From: Odontesthes bonariensis
Lineage: Eukaryota > Chordata > Actinopteri > Atheriniformes > Atherinopsidae
Direction: 5' to 3'
DNA length: 64,000 bases
NCBI RefSeq assembly: GCF_027942865.1
Contig: NC_134521.1
Location: 1,603,501 to 1,667,500 of the forward strand
Made by a program: the position numbers and the translations under genes. Below the pieces are notes generated by a model, which did no database searches, was not told where the DNA came from, and saw only the letters and a program-made list of their open reading frames with translations. This document shows positions 53,401-62,232 of the stretch, in pieces (positions within the stretch are counted from its first letter, which is position 1; each line of letters starts with the position of its first letter).

Positions 53401-56400
53401 GAGGGCCAGGTGTCTGCTGCAGCTGAAGGACGAAGAAAAAAGGACTGAACTCAGAATCATAAGCCCCGTTTCGTCCATAATTTGGAACCACCTCCCAGCT
53501 TCTTCAGCTTAATGCCACACCGGCTCGCGGTCCGGTTGAAACCACTCTGCCATTTCTGCAGCAATCAGCTGGAAAACTTTTTGGTTTGGCCCAGCGCCAT
53601 CGAGCTCCCGCTGCACAGCCTCCTCACCAACATTACATTACATTACATTACATTACATTACGGTGATTTTTCAGACGCTTTTATCCAAAGCGACTTACAA
53701 TAAGTGGGTTCAACATCGGTAGGCAAAAGAACTTCAGGTCACAAGAAATCATAAGTGCATTTCCTTCCAAAACCAAACAGCTAAGAGCATAACTAGTGCT
53801 AGAAGTTAGGTACCGAGACAAATGGGAAGACAATTTAGGAAACAAATAAGTGTGTAAGGAGCTGGGAGGAAACAGGTGATGTCCTCAGAGGGCGGATCAG
53901 GGTAGTGTTTCCTGCAGAGATGGTTTGCAGCCTGCGGCCAAAGATGGGCAGCGACTCAGCTGTCCTGACATCAGTCGGGAGATCGTTCCACCATCGGGGG
54001 GCCAGAACAGAGAAAAGCCGTGACTGTGTGGATGGTGAGCAGGGACCGCTGAGTGAGGGGCAGCAGGCCGCCTGGGGCCGCAGAGCGAAGTGGTCGGGCG
54101 GGGGTGTAGGGCTGGACCACAGCCTGGAGGTATGAAGGAGCTGCTCCTGCCAACAACAACGGAGAGCAGAGCCTGGAACCGGTCCTGTGTGCTGGGTACC
54201 CCAAGCAGAAGGGTTACAGACATGGTAACGGGTTCCATGGTAACGGGTTCCATGGGACCGGTACGCTTTCGTGGGAATGGAAACACTGAAATAAACTAAC
54301 CGTTCTGAACCGACCCGTACCGGACTGCATAGTGGAAACACGCCAATTTTTGTAACCCTTCTGCTTGGGGTACCTAGCACACAGGACCGGTTTCCTTTGG
54401 GGAGTTTTCCAGCTGATTGCCGCAAAAATGGCAGAGAATGGTTTCAACCGGACCGCGAAAACACTGGAGGTGGTTTGAAATTATGGATGCTATTTACGGC
54501 CACAGGCCAGCTAGCAAGGGACAAGGACCGCACTCCGCCCCCCTGAGGGTCCCCTTTGTAGAGTGGGAACGCAAAGCAAACCTCAAAGCGACCCGTACTG
54601 ACAGTGGAATCGAGGCTTAAGTGGCACCAGCATCAGAAGCTCACCTGGATGGCAACGGGGACCAGCTGTTTCTGCTGGTTCAGGTGGAGGAGGCACAGTG
54701 GGGCAGAAAGATACGTCTGCTTTCCATTTACCACGTTGGGTGGGACTCCGTCCAACACCTCATAGTCCAGCAGGTAAATGGTTCCTTTCTGTCACACCAA
54801 CACAAGGAGATAAAGCGCACATCTGCAGAGTCAGAACAGCTGGAGGCCAGGGAGCTGCACACTCACCTGGAGCTCAAGGTCCAGGGAGGAGTCCTCGGGC
54901 ATGAAGGGGCGGAGCATGTCCGAGGTGACGGCCAGGTTTGAAGGGAGGAGGCGGGTCTGACGCAGCAGCAGAGGGTTGGAGCCGTTCAGACACTGATGGC
55001 CAAAGTACCATTCCTCCTTCCAGTGAGCCTTAACAAACTCTGAGAAACACAATGAATCATCATTCTGCAGGGGCCATGGCCGTCTGCAGGGTTCACCGAC
55101 ACTCCGAGGGCCCGAGGAGTCGGGGGCCCCTGAGCTTCACGATGTTTCAAAAAGAGACAAAGGCTGTGTTCGAAACCGCATACTTCTCCTACTACTCCTA
55201 GTATGCGAGTTTGAGTAAGCGAGCAGTTCCCGGATGCATACTAGATTCTCCTAAATGTTGGGTATGCATCATGAGGTCACTACTCATACTCAAACTACCC
55301 AAGATGCAACGTAACGTGACGTCAACGATCGTCATTTCCTGTCAAAACGGCAGTTTAGCTATAACGAGGGTAGGTTCACTTCCTGTTTTCAAAACAAAAG
55401 CACCAATTGTATGGTAATGGCTTTCCCTATGATAAAAGGCAACGGGTATTTTATTTTGTGAAAATAACAGGAAGTGCGTTGCTCACTGCGGCTAGCTTTA
55501 GTAGCGCCGAATTCGTGGGAACAAAATTGTAAACAGCCGGTATTTTGTCAGGTTTTCAACACGTTGGGGATCTAAACGACTACTTTCTCTCCTGAAAATG
55601 TTTCAAATGTTGCTAAAGTTTACAGAGTTTAGAGCTTAAGGGAAATCAGCTTCAGGCCGGCTGATTTCAGCTCGGGCAGGAGCGAAATGCATTGTGGGTA
55701 AACGCTCTGCATACTGTCTGATCGATGAGTGTGTAGTATGGAAGTATGCAGTATGTAGTATGTAGTATGCGGTTTTGAACACAGCCAAATTCTGACCGTA
55801 AATGCAAAAACACACAGAGACCATTATCTGCTCTGAGGTCTCAGAGGCAACAGCTCCAGGAGTTAATGTGATGCTGAGGCGCCTCTGTTTGTGGAAACAA
55901 CACTCAGTGGGGTCACATGGCTCTGAAAGGATCGGATTATTGGCTAAATTACAATCAGACTGAGTTATTAAGGGTAATTCTCCTTGGATATATGGCGGTG
56001 AATGAATGGGATCAGAGGCACAAAGCGTGTCATACCCCGGTATGATAGGTGGCGCTGTACCCATTCCAGCTGTTGCTAATAGAGCCACTTCCTGTTGACC
56101 TCTTCACCACCACCAACAACAACAAACTCAGGCATTGGAGAAAGATGGAGAACGCAGAGCCAGATGAAGCTACGTCCCTCTACATTTGGTCTGTGATGAG
56201 CTGCTTGTTGCACAAACTCGATGCCCAACGGAGCATTCTCCATCGCGTTGTTTGTTTCTTTCTGACGGCGACAACAACAGGAATATCGTCTCCTTTGACT
56301 TCCGGGTCACGACCCCGGGAAAACATCTGGAGCATGCGCAGAACGCAAAGTCTGATTCACCACGTGCTTCAGCGTCTACAAGCAGGTTTAGAGTGACTTT

Positions 56401-59400
56401 CAACCCAGTTATCTCGGAGTCTGAATCCGATCCGATCCAGTTCTTAGTCAGATTAAGGTGTATACATGCACTTAATAACTCAGTCTGATTGTAATTTAGC
56501 CAATATTCCGATCCGAGAGGTCAACAGGAAGTGGCTCTATTAGCAACAGCTGGAATGGGTACAGCGCCACCTATCATACCGGGGTATGACACGCTTTGTG
56601 CCTCTGATCCCATTCATTCACCGCCAGATATCCAAGGAGAATTACCCTTAATAACTCAGTCTGATTGTAATTTAGCCAATAATCTGATCCTTTCAGAGCC
56701 ATGTGACCCCACTCTGTGATGTCAGAGTTGAACTAACCTGTTCTGTTGATTTGAAATCCGACGTCTTTTATCTAAGTTTACCTGATGAATGTCAGACCAA
56801 AATGATCGCTGCAGTTTCTGAGTGCGTTGCTTTGTGTCTTACGGGCGATCTTGTTTTGGAGTCCGCAGTGTGTGAAAAGCGTCTCCAGCTCTGAGAAACT
56901 GATCCAGGCCTCCCTCCGGCCGGCGAAGCCTTTCAGATAGTGCAGGTTGGCGGCTGGACTGAGGACCGAGAAACGCACACCTCAGACTCACACTGACCAC
57001 ATTTCAGCAGTAACACACATCAGGCCGGGAGGCTTTACCTCTTGAATGTGTAGCTGAGGTTCGGCCCGAGTTCAGACGGAATCTTCACGTCAACACACTG
57101 TGGAGCGCCATCGATGAACAGGCGCCATCTGCAACCACACAACCTGGTTCTTTACTGATGACACCCTACTGTGAGAGAGAAACTAAGTGAACCCCTGATC
57201 CAGCAGCTGGTAGCAGCAGTGAGTGAGAAACTAAGTGAACCCCTGATCCAGCAGCTGGTAGCAGCAGTGGGTCAGAAACTAAGTGAACCCCTGATCCAGC
57301 AGCTGGTAGCAGCAGTGAGTGAGAAACTAAGTGAACCCCTGATCCAGCAGCTGGTAGCAGCAGTGAGTGAGAAACTAAGTGAACCCCTGGTCCAGCAGCT
57401 GGTAGCAGCAGTGAGTGAGAAACTAAGTGAACCCCTGATCCAGCAGCCGGTAGCAGCAGTGAGTGAGAAACTAAGTGAACCCCTGATCCAGCAGCTGGTA
57501 GCAGCAGTGAGTGAGAAACTAAGTGAACCCTTGATCCAGCAGCTGGTAGCAGCAGTGAGTGAGAAACTAAGTGAACCCCTGATCCAGCAGCTGGTTTCCT
57601 GTGGGACGTTCTCAGTCTCTCTCTGGTTCTGGAGGAATCTTGACTCTAGAACACTTTGGGATCCAGAGGAGTTGATGGTGGACCCAATGGCTGCGAGGTG
57701 CCCCGGTGCTGTGGCTGCAGAACCAGCCCAGATCATCAGCCCTCCACCACCGTGCTTGACAGCTGGTGTGAGGTGTTTGTGCTGATATGCTGTGTTTGAT
57801 TTCCTCCAAACGTGCTGCTGTGCATTACGAGCAAACATCTCCACTTTGGTCTGGTCTGTCCAAAGGACTTTGTTCCAGAAGTCTTGTGGTTTGTTCAGAT
57901 GCAGCTTTGCAAACCTAAGCTGTGCTGCCATGTTCTTTTTAGAGAGAAGAGGCTTTCTCCTGCAGCCCTTCCACACAAGCCAAACTCTTCTGCTGCCAGC
58001 AGCTTTGATTTGATGATTTCACTTGAAGGATCAGATGTTTTATTCTGAATCACAGTTTTAAAAGTTTATAAGAGAACAAACGGAATGAGACAGAGTGAGC
58101 ATGTGTTTGACCTGATGAGTTCCTGCTGATGTTGCAGCTGTTTGAGTCGGTGCTGCTGCAGTTTCTCCTCAGTTTCATCTGTCAGCAAACACACTGCAGG
58201 AATAAAAACAAGTCCAGTAAGAAGGACACGAATCACTGCCAACAAACGTAAAATAAAGTTCCAGTTCAATAAATGTAGAAGTTTCTCAATGCTACTGAAA
58301 AATCTAAGAACGATCATGAATATTTCCCTTATTTTTGCTTTAATTTATGTGTTTTCTTCATTTATTTGCTTTAGGATTCTGTTAGTGTTCTGTTAGTGTT
58401 AGGGTTCTGTTAGGGTTCTGTTAGTGTTAGGGTTCTGTTAGGGTTCTGTTAGTGTTAGGGTTCTGTTAGGGTTCTGTTAGGGTTAGGGTTCTGTTAGTGT
58501 TCTGTTAGTGTTAGGGTTCTGTTAGGGTTCTGTTAGTGTTAGGGTTCTGTTAGGGTTCTGTTAGTGTTAGGGTTCTGTTAGGGTTCTGTTAGTGTTCTGT
58601 TAGTGTTAGGGTTCTGTTAGGGTTCTGTTAGTGTTAGGGTTCTGTTAGGGTTAGGGTTCTGTTAGGGTTCTGTTAGTGTTAGGGTTCTGTTAGGGTTCTG
58701 TTAGTCTTAGGGTTAGGGTTAGGGTTAGGGTTCTGTTAGTGTTAGGGTTCTGTTAGGGTTAGGGTTCTGTTAGTGTTCTGTTAGTGTTAGTGTTCTGTTA
58801 GTGTTAGGGTTCTGTTAGGGTTCTGTTAGTGTTCTGTTAGTGTTAGGGTTAGGGTTCTGTTAGGGTTCTGTTAGTGTTAGTGTTCTGTTAGGGTTCTGTT
58901 AGTGTTAGGGTTCTGTTAGGGTTCTGTTAGTGTTAGGGTTCTGTTAGGGTTAGGGTTCTGTTAGGGTTCTGTTAGTGTTAGGGTTCTGTTAGGGTTCTGT
59001 TAGTGTTAGTGTTCTGTTAGGGTAAGGGTTCTGTTAGGGTTCTGTTAGGGTTCTGTTAGTGTTAGGGTTCTGTTAGTGTTAGTGTTCTGTTAGGGTTCTG
59101 TTAGTGTTAGGGTTCTGTTAGGGTTCTGTTAGTGTTAGGGTTCTGTTAGGGTTAGGGTTCTGTTAGGGTTCTGTTAGTGTTAGGGTTCTGTTAGGGTTAG
59201 GGTTCTGTTAGGGTTCTGTTAGTGTTAGTGTTCTGTTAGGGTAAGGGTTCTGTTAGGGTTCTGTTAGGGTTCTGTTAGTGTTAGGGTTCTGTTAGGGTTC
59301 TGTTAGTGTTAGGGTTCTGTTAGTGTTCTGTTAGGGTTCTGTTAGTGTTCTGTTAGGGTAAGGGTTCTGTTAGGGTTCTGTTAGGGTTCTGTTAGTGTTC

Positions 59401-61277
59401 TGTTAGGGTTCTGTTAGTGTTCTGTTAGGGTAAGGGTTCTGTTAGGGTTCTGTTAGTGTTCTGTTAGGGTTCTGTTAGGGTTCTGTTAGTGTTCTGTTAG
59501 GGTTCTGTTAGGGTTCTGTTAGTGTTAGGGTTCTGTTAGTGTTCTGTTAGTGTTAGGGTTCTGTTAGGGTTCTGTTAGGGTTCTGTTAGTGTTAGGGTTC
59601 TGTTAGGGTTCTGTTAGTGTTCTGTTAGTGTTAGGGTTCTGTTAGGGTTCTGTTAGGGTTCTGTTAGTGTTAGGGTTCTGTTAGGGTTCTGTTAGGGTTC
59701 TGTTAGGGTTCTGTTAGTGTTCTGTTAGGGTTCTGTTAGTGTTCTGTTAGGGTTCTGTTAGGGTTCTGTTAGTGTTCTGTTAGGGTTCTGTTAGGGTTCT
59801 GTTAGTGTTAGGGTTCTGTTAGTGTTCTGTTAGTGTTAGGGTTCTGTTAGGGTTCTGTTAGGGTTCTGTTAGTGTTAGGGTTCTGTTAGGGTTCTGTTAG
59901 GGCGTATTCAGACCAGGAAAGTCCGATAGTTCACTTGCTTTGGTCCGAACCTTTTTTTTTAATTTTGGTGCGGTTCGCTTTCAGACTGTACATTTCAGTA
60001 AACGGACCAAAATATGTCATCAAAGCCTCGCGCCCTGAAGTCGTTCGGCTATTGGTCAGAATCGACACGCGCAACACAAAGTGCTAAGTTCAAAGGTGAA
60101 TGAATTCATGGACGCTTTCCGTGCCGTTATTGCTTTTAATATAATCAAAACTATATGTTTTTTCAACGTTTTGCTATTTTCACAACTGTGATTTTTGAGC
60201 GTTTTTATGAGTGCGCTCCAACATATATGATATGTGGGCATCTGCCCAAACGTCCACAAGAGCACGGGTCTCCTCTTCGGCCCACGTTTGTCCCCTACTC
60301 ATTTTCGGTCTAGAAATATTATTTTCGGTCTTTCGTTAGCTTTACCACAGCCGGTCTAGTAATTAGAAGAACGACGCTCTGTTCTGTTACCTAGCAACAG
60401 ACAAACGACGGATGCTCCCGAGGTACAAAAAAGCAAAAAGTCTGGGATTAGGTCCGGTCTGCTTTCACACCTCCAAAAGATCCGCACCAGGGTTCGTTTG
60501 ATCCGGACCGAGTCCGACCTTTCAGCTCGGTCTCGGTCCGCTTGTTTGGTCCGGACCAGAGTTCGGTGGTTTGTATTCAGACCATCCCAAAAGGTCCGAA
60601 CCAACAAAAATCTGGTCCGTTTGGTCGTTTGGTCCGGACCAAACGAGGTAGGTGTGAATACGCCCTTAGTGTTAGGGTTCTGTTAGTGTTCTGTTAACCA
60701 TTTATCTGGACTCGTGTCTGGTAAATAAAGGTTTTTGTAAATAATTTTGGTCGGTTTTCTCACACTTTCCGCTCCGCAGCTCCACGGCGCCCCCTGCTGT
60801 TGGCAGCCAGCGGTCGCACGGGAACACCTCAGGTTCCTCGGGTTCCTCGGGTTCTTCAGGTTCCGCCCGGACGTCGGCCCGCCTGCGCACCTCCACCCTG
60901 CTGCAGTGCCAGTCCAGGTTGGGAAATCCAGCCCGAGCCTCCAGTCGGAGCCGAACCAGGACCAGTTCCCCCAGTGGGCCGTCGGCCCGGACCTGGACCG
61001 CACACACCTGTGCGGACGGGAAGAAGACGGGGTCAAAATAACCCGGGGGGCACCTGACCACCTAACCCTGACCCATGTTTGGGCCCAGAGAAGCACGAAC
61101 TGTTCTCATGATGAAGCTCACCGATCCAGGCAGCAGCTGCTGGTCCTCGCTCACGCTGAGGGGCGGAGTCTCGCCCTCTGAGCCAATCAGAACGAGCCAC
61201 AGGCGGCTGAAGGTTCCACAGGTGGGCCCAGGTGAGGTGTGCACGCTCACCTCAAACTGCTCACAGGAAGCCGCCAT
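44448..61277 (-). CDS. Arachidonate/polyunsaturated fatty-acid lipoxygenase (ALOX family), 14 coding exons, complete
   Basis: A non-haem iron dioxygenase that adds O2 to polyunsaturated fatty acids to give hydroperoxides for eicosanoid-type signalling; cytosolic or membrane-associated. Exons 5'-3': 61277-61122, 61007-60764, 58178-58112, 57128-57039, 56958-56843, 55039-54867, 54788-54645, 53422-53219, 51539-51453, 50746-50577, 46493-46378, 46238-46138, 44891-44721, 44627-44448. Phases chain exactly to 672 residues, the normal length, and 14 exons is the vertebrate ALOX plan. The PLAT/C2 domain covers about 1-115 (FPCDRWLP near its end); the catalytic domain follows. Iron ligands: H366 and H371 (HQLVSHYLRTH), H549 and N553 (HAAVN), and C-terminal I672 (ARIENSVAI). 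Ala414 in QARAS sits at the Coffa site, predicting S stereochemistry. The subtype (5-, 12-, 15-type or epidermis-type) cannot be fixed from sequence alone. No damage was seen. Confidence 0.95.
45105..45515. repeat. 26-28-bp minisatellite (GTGGGAGGAGCTTACAGAAG), lipoxygenase intron 12
   Basis: About 15 units combining GTGGGAGGAG(C/T)TTACAGA with a variable GGGGACCCG / GGGGGGGAA segment. All three + frames are open through it by repetition. The rest of this intron (45630-46137) shows nothing recognised. Confidence 0.95.
46784..47297. mobile_element. PIF/Harbinger MITE (lipoxygenase intron 10)
   Basis: The left end AAGGGCGGATTATACTTCTG and the complement of the right end (AGCCTGATTTATGCTTCAG) form imperfect inverted repeats, with TTA on both sides (46781-46783 and 47298-47300). 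The interior is GC-rich. It holds a short frame with MQDMDLELLDIEEE, a remnant of a Harbinger protein start. Non-autonomous. Confidence 0.7.
47373..47993. mobile_element. hAT element, CAGGGGTGGCCAACC type, perfect 8-bp target duplication
   Basis: The ends CAGGGGTGGCCAACC and GGTTGGCCACCCCTG are perfect 15-bp inverted repeats. ACCTAAAA occurs directly before (47365-47372) and after (47994-48001). Subterminal AGAGCCGCA / GAGCCGC repeats are present. No transposase was recognised. In lipoxygenase intron 10. Confidence 0.92.
48002..48767. other. Lipoxygenase intron 10, mixed repeat debris
   Basis: Contains GC-richer sequence to about 48340, then a segment beginning TTAAAGGTGACATATTGTGT (about 48490) that resembles a common fish MITE end, an A-run at 48575, and no coding frame. 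Boundaries cannot be drawn. Confidence 0.3.
48768..49735. repeat. 51-bp minisatellite, about 19 units (lipoxygenase intron 10)
   Basis: The unit of 51 bp contains ACTCTATCTGAGGCTAATGT and GCAGAGTTAGCTA(A/C)AGACT. It is divisible by three and open on the minus strand for more than 300 codons, which explains a false long frame. Unit variants (GGATGA/GGATAA, AAAG/ACAG) alternate. One unit lacks two bases near 49030. Confidence 0.97.
49780..49920 (-). mobile_element. tRNA-SINE fragment, minus strand
   Basis: GGAGAGAACCCACACATATA, CCACACAGGAACCCTCTGCT and GTGAGGTGCAAACCACTAGC are the complement of the 5' half of the SINE at 51924-52790 (TCACAGCAGAAGGTTCC, TTCTCCCCATGT). Confidence 0.6.
49915..50530 (-). 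pseudogene. RecQ/DEAD-like helicase N-terminal fragment in a transposon remnant
   Basis: The minus frame 50341-50021 reads RTALESFLDRKDLFALLPTG and FGKSLIYQLAPLVAK. LLPTGFGKS is a Walker A box of the RecQ/superfamily 2 type, and the preceding aromatic/Q-containing segment fits the N-terminal helicase lobe. No motif II or later motif follows. Such helicase pieces recur in fish genomes as part of mobile elements, possibly ISL2EU-like. The ends are not resolved. It lies next to lipoxygenase exon 10. Confidence 0.55.
50780..51423. mobile_element. MITE with CTCAGTGGGGTCAC ends (lipoxygenase intron 9)
   Basis: The ends TCACTCAGTGGGGTCACATG and CATGTGACCCCACTGAGTGA are inverted repeats that continue inward for about 70 bp (GGATCGGATTATTGGCTAAA and its complement). 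Inside is a short frame starting MENAEPDEATSLYIWSVMSC, shared with the copy at 56145. It occupies nearly the whole 706-bp intron. Confidence 0.8.
51924..52790 (+). mobile_element. tRNA-derived SINE interrupted by a Harbinger MITE (lipoxygenase intron 8)
   Basis: It begins GGCTGCACGGTGGTGTGGTG (box A region) with box B-like GGTTCAACTCC at 51977-51987. The body CATGTTCTCCCCATGTATGC follows. After the insertion (52091-52594) it resumes GGTTAATTGGTGTCTCTAAA and ends with TGTGATGGACTGGCGTGTCC and the GGGATAGGCTCCA block. This is the widespread teleost tRNA-SINE. Confidence 0.8.
52091..52594 (+). mobile_element. PIF/Harbinger MITE with Myb/SANT-like ORF piece, copy 1, TTA duplication
   Basis: The ends AGCCCCGTTTCCACTATGCA and TGCATAGTGGAAGTGAGGCT are inverted. 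TTA lies on both sides (52088-52090 and 52595-52597), and the SINE reads through if one TTA is removed. The interior frame includes QKVFQLIAAEMAESGFNRTA then CGIKLKKLGGG, a piece of the Myb/SANT-like accessory protein of Harbinger elements. Confidence 0.88.
53462..54345 (-). mobile_element. PIF/Harbinger MITE, copy 2, reversed and interrupted by a LINE (lipoxygenase intron 7)
   Basis: It starts AGCCCCGTTTCGTCCATAAT and carries the complement of the Myb/SANT-like segment (CATTTCTGCAGCAATCAGCT). After a LINE at 53632-54158 it resumes with GGAGAGCAGAGCCTGGAACC and ends ACTGCATAGTGGAAACACGCC. It is the same family as 52091-52594, in the opposite orientation. Confidence 0.8.
53632..54158 (-). mobile_element. 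5'-truncated LINE 3' end with (TGTAA)n tail, minus strand
   Basis: The minus-strand reading includes RLFSVLAPRWWNDLPTDVRT and SLPIFGRRLQT, the conserved LINE C-terminal block. Its 3' end reads TTGTAAGTCGCTTTGGATAA then AAGCGTCTG and a tandem TGTAA/TAATG tail (53632-53660 on the + strand as ATTAC repeats). It is inserted in Harbinger MITE copy 2 with a CCAAC-containing short duplication. Confidence 0.8.
54346..54618 (+). mobile_element. PIF/Harbinger MITE, copy 3, left-truncated
   Basis: It begins inside the element (ACCCTTCTGCTTGGGGTACC), includes GCCGCAAAAATGGCAGAGAA (the Myb/SANT-like segment, frame damaged) and ends with ACAGTGGAATCGAGGCTTA. It is directly adjacent to copy 2 and ends 27 bp from lipoxygenase exon 7. 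Confidence 0.7.
55160..55787. mobile_element. GGCTGTG-type MITE, complete copy in reverse orientation (lipoxygenase intron 5)
   Basis: It starts GGCTGTGTTCGAAACCGCAT, ends GCGGTTTTGAACACAGCCA, and matches 32567-33201 in reverse over its length (GGTAATGGCTTTCCCTATGA). No clear flanking duplication was seen, in contrast to the copy at 32567. Confidence 0.8.
55902..56716. mobile_element. Fold-back derivative of the CTCAGTGGGGTCAC MITE (lipoxygenase intron 5)
   Basis: 55902-56516 is a copy of the MITE at 50780-51423, lacking its last bases. It is joined at about 56516 to an inverted copy of its own first 200 bp (56517-56716). Both arms carry TTGACCTCTT-type sequence (56095 and 56518) not found in the other copy. 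The result is an element with terminal inverted repeats of about 200 bp. Confidence 0.8.
57174..57593. repeat. 48-bp minisatellite, about 9 units (lipoxygenase intron 3), same unit as 21629-22440
   Basis: Units contain GTGAGAAACTAAGTGAACCC and CTGATCCAGCAGCTGG, almost identical to the array in TRAPPC14 intron 1. It abuts a Tc1 transposase fragment on the right and, on the left, starts close to TACTGTGAGAGAGAAACTAA. Confidence 0.95.
57608..57976 (-). pseudogene. Tc1-like transposase central fragment, minus strand
   Basis: The minus-strand frame reads RKPLLSKKNMAAQLRFAKLH, then PQDFWNKVLWTDQTKVEMFA and HLTPAVKHGGGGLMIWAGSA. This is the central DDE segment of a Tc1 transposase: the first D is in LWTDQTKVE, and the following segment is damaged. 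The frame then runs straight into the 48-bp array at 57593, so the C-terminal third is absent. The N-terminus is also missing. Dead. Confidence 0.88.
58378..59899. repeat. Telomere-like degenerate minisatellite (GTTAGGGTTCT), 1.5 kb, lipoxygenase intron 2
   Basis: An array built from GTTAGGGTTCT, GTTAGTGTTCT and TTAGTGTTAGGGTTCT modules, with rare runs of true TTAGGG (four in a row near 58710-58730). It is interrupted at 59900 by a Harbinger MITE and continues briefly at 60666-60695. Confidence 0.97.
59900..60665. mobile_element. PIF/Harbinger MITE inserted in the telomere-like array, TTA duplication
   Basis: The ends GGGCGTATTCAGACCAGG and GGTGTGAATACGCCC are inverted. TTA precedes (59897-59899) and follows (60666-60668), and the array resumes after it. 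The interior has several complementary GGTCCGGACC palindromes and no transposase. Confidence 0.88.
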
Positions 61278-61376
61278 GATGGAGTCAGAGCTGGAGAGGA
61301 TCCTCAGACACCAGGAGAGTTTCTTTTGGCTGAAAGTCATAGAAAACACAGTTCTGACCCAGAGACCTGATTGCAG

Positions 61377-62232
61377 CTGTTACCATGGAAACATCTGCAG
61401 ATATTCACTTTGAAGCTGCTCAGAACTGAACTAACTCTGGTTCTGCCTCAGATTCTGGGTTTATGTTCATGTTGGAACATGTTTCAGTGAATCTCTGCAG
61501 CTGTTACCATGGAAACATCTGCAGATATTCACTTTAAAGCTGCTCAGAACTGAACTAACTCTGGTTCTGCCTCAGATTCTGGGTTTATGTTCATGTTGGA
61601 ACATGTTTCAGTGAATCTCTGCAGCTGTTACCATGGAAACATCTGCAGATATTCACTTTAAAGCTGCTCAGAACTGAACTAACTCTGGTTCTGCCTCAGA
61701 TTCTGGGTTTATGTTCATGTTGGAACATGTTTCAGTGAATCTCTGCAGCTGTTACCATGGAAACGTCTGCAGATATTCACTTTAAAGCTGCTCAGAACTG
61801 AACTAACTCTGGTTCTGCCTCAGATTCTGGGTTTATGTTCATGTTGGAACATGTTTCAGTGAATCTCTGCAGCTGTTACCATGGAAACATCTGCAGATAT
61901 TCACTTTAAAGCTGCTCAGAACTGAACTAACTCTGGTTCTGCCTCAGATTCTGGGTTTATGTTCATGTTGGAACATGTTTCAGTGAATCTCTGCAGCTGT
62001 TACCATGGAAACATCTGCAGATATTCACTTTAAAGCTGCTCAGAACTGAACTAACTCTGGTTCTGCCTCAGATTCTGGGTTTATGTTCATGTTGGAACAT
62101 GTTTCAGTGAATCTCTGCAGCTGTTACCATGGAAACATCTGCAGATATTCACTTTAAAGCTGCTCAGAACTGAACTAACTGGTTCTGCCTCAGATTCTGG
62201 GTTTATGTTCATGTTGGAACATGTTTCAGTGG
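61377..62232. repeat. 124-bp tandem repeat, about 7 units (lipoxygenase 5' UTR intron)
   Basis: The period is exactly 124 bp (starts at 61377, 61501, 61625 and so on). The unit contains CTGTTACCATGGAAACATCT and TTGGAACATGTTTCAGTGAA. Units are nearly identical with a few substitutions, so the expansion is recent. CCATGGAAAC is an RFX-like X-box half motif, but function is not shown. Confidence 0.97.

Noticed and set aside
57272-57976. 234-codon frame as an active Tc1 transposase
   Set aside because: Only the central segment is transposase, the catalytic region is incomplete, and the rest is the 48-bp repeat.
58378-59899. CRISPR-like array or true telomere
   Set aside because: A eukaryotic tandem repeat with a unit of about 11 bp and no spacers. 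Most units are GTTAGGGTTCT and not TTAGGG, and the array lies within a gene.
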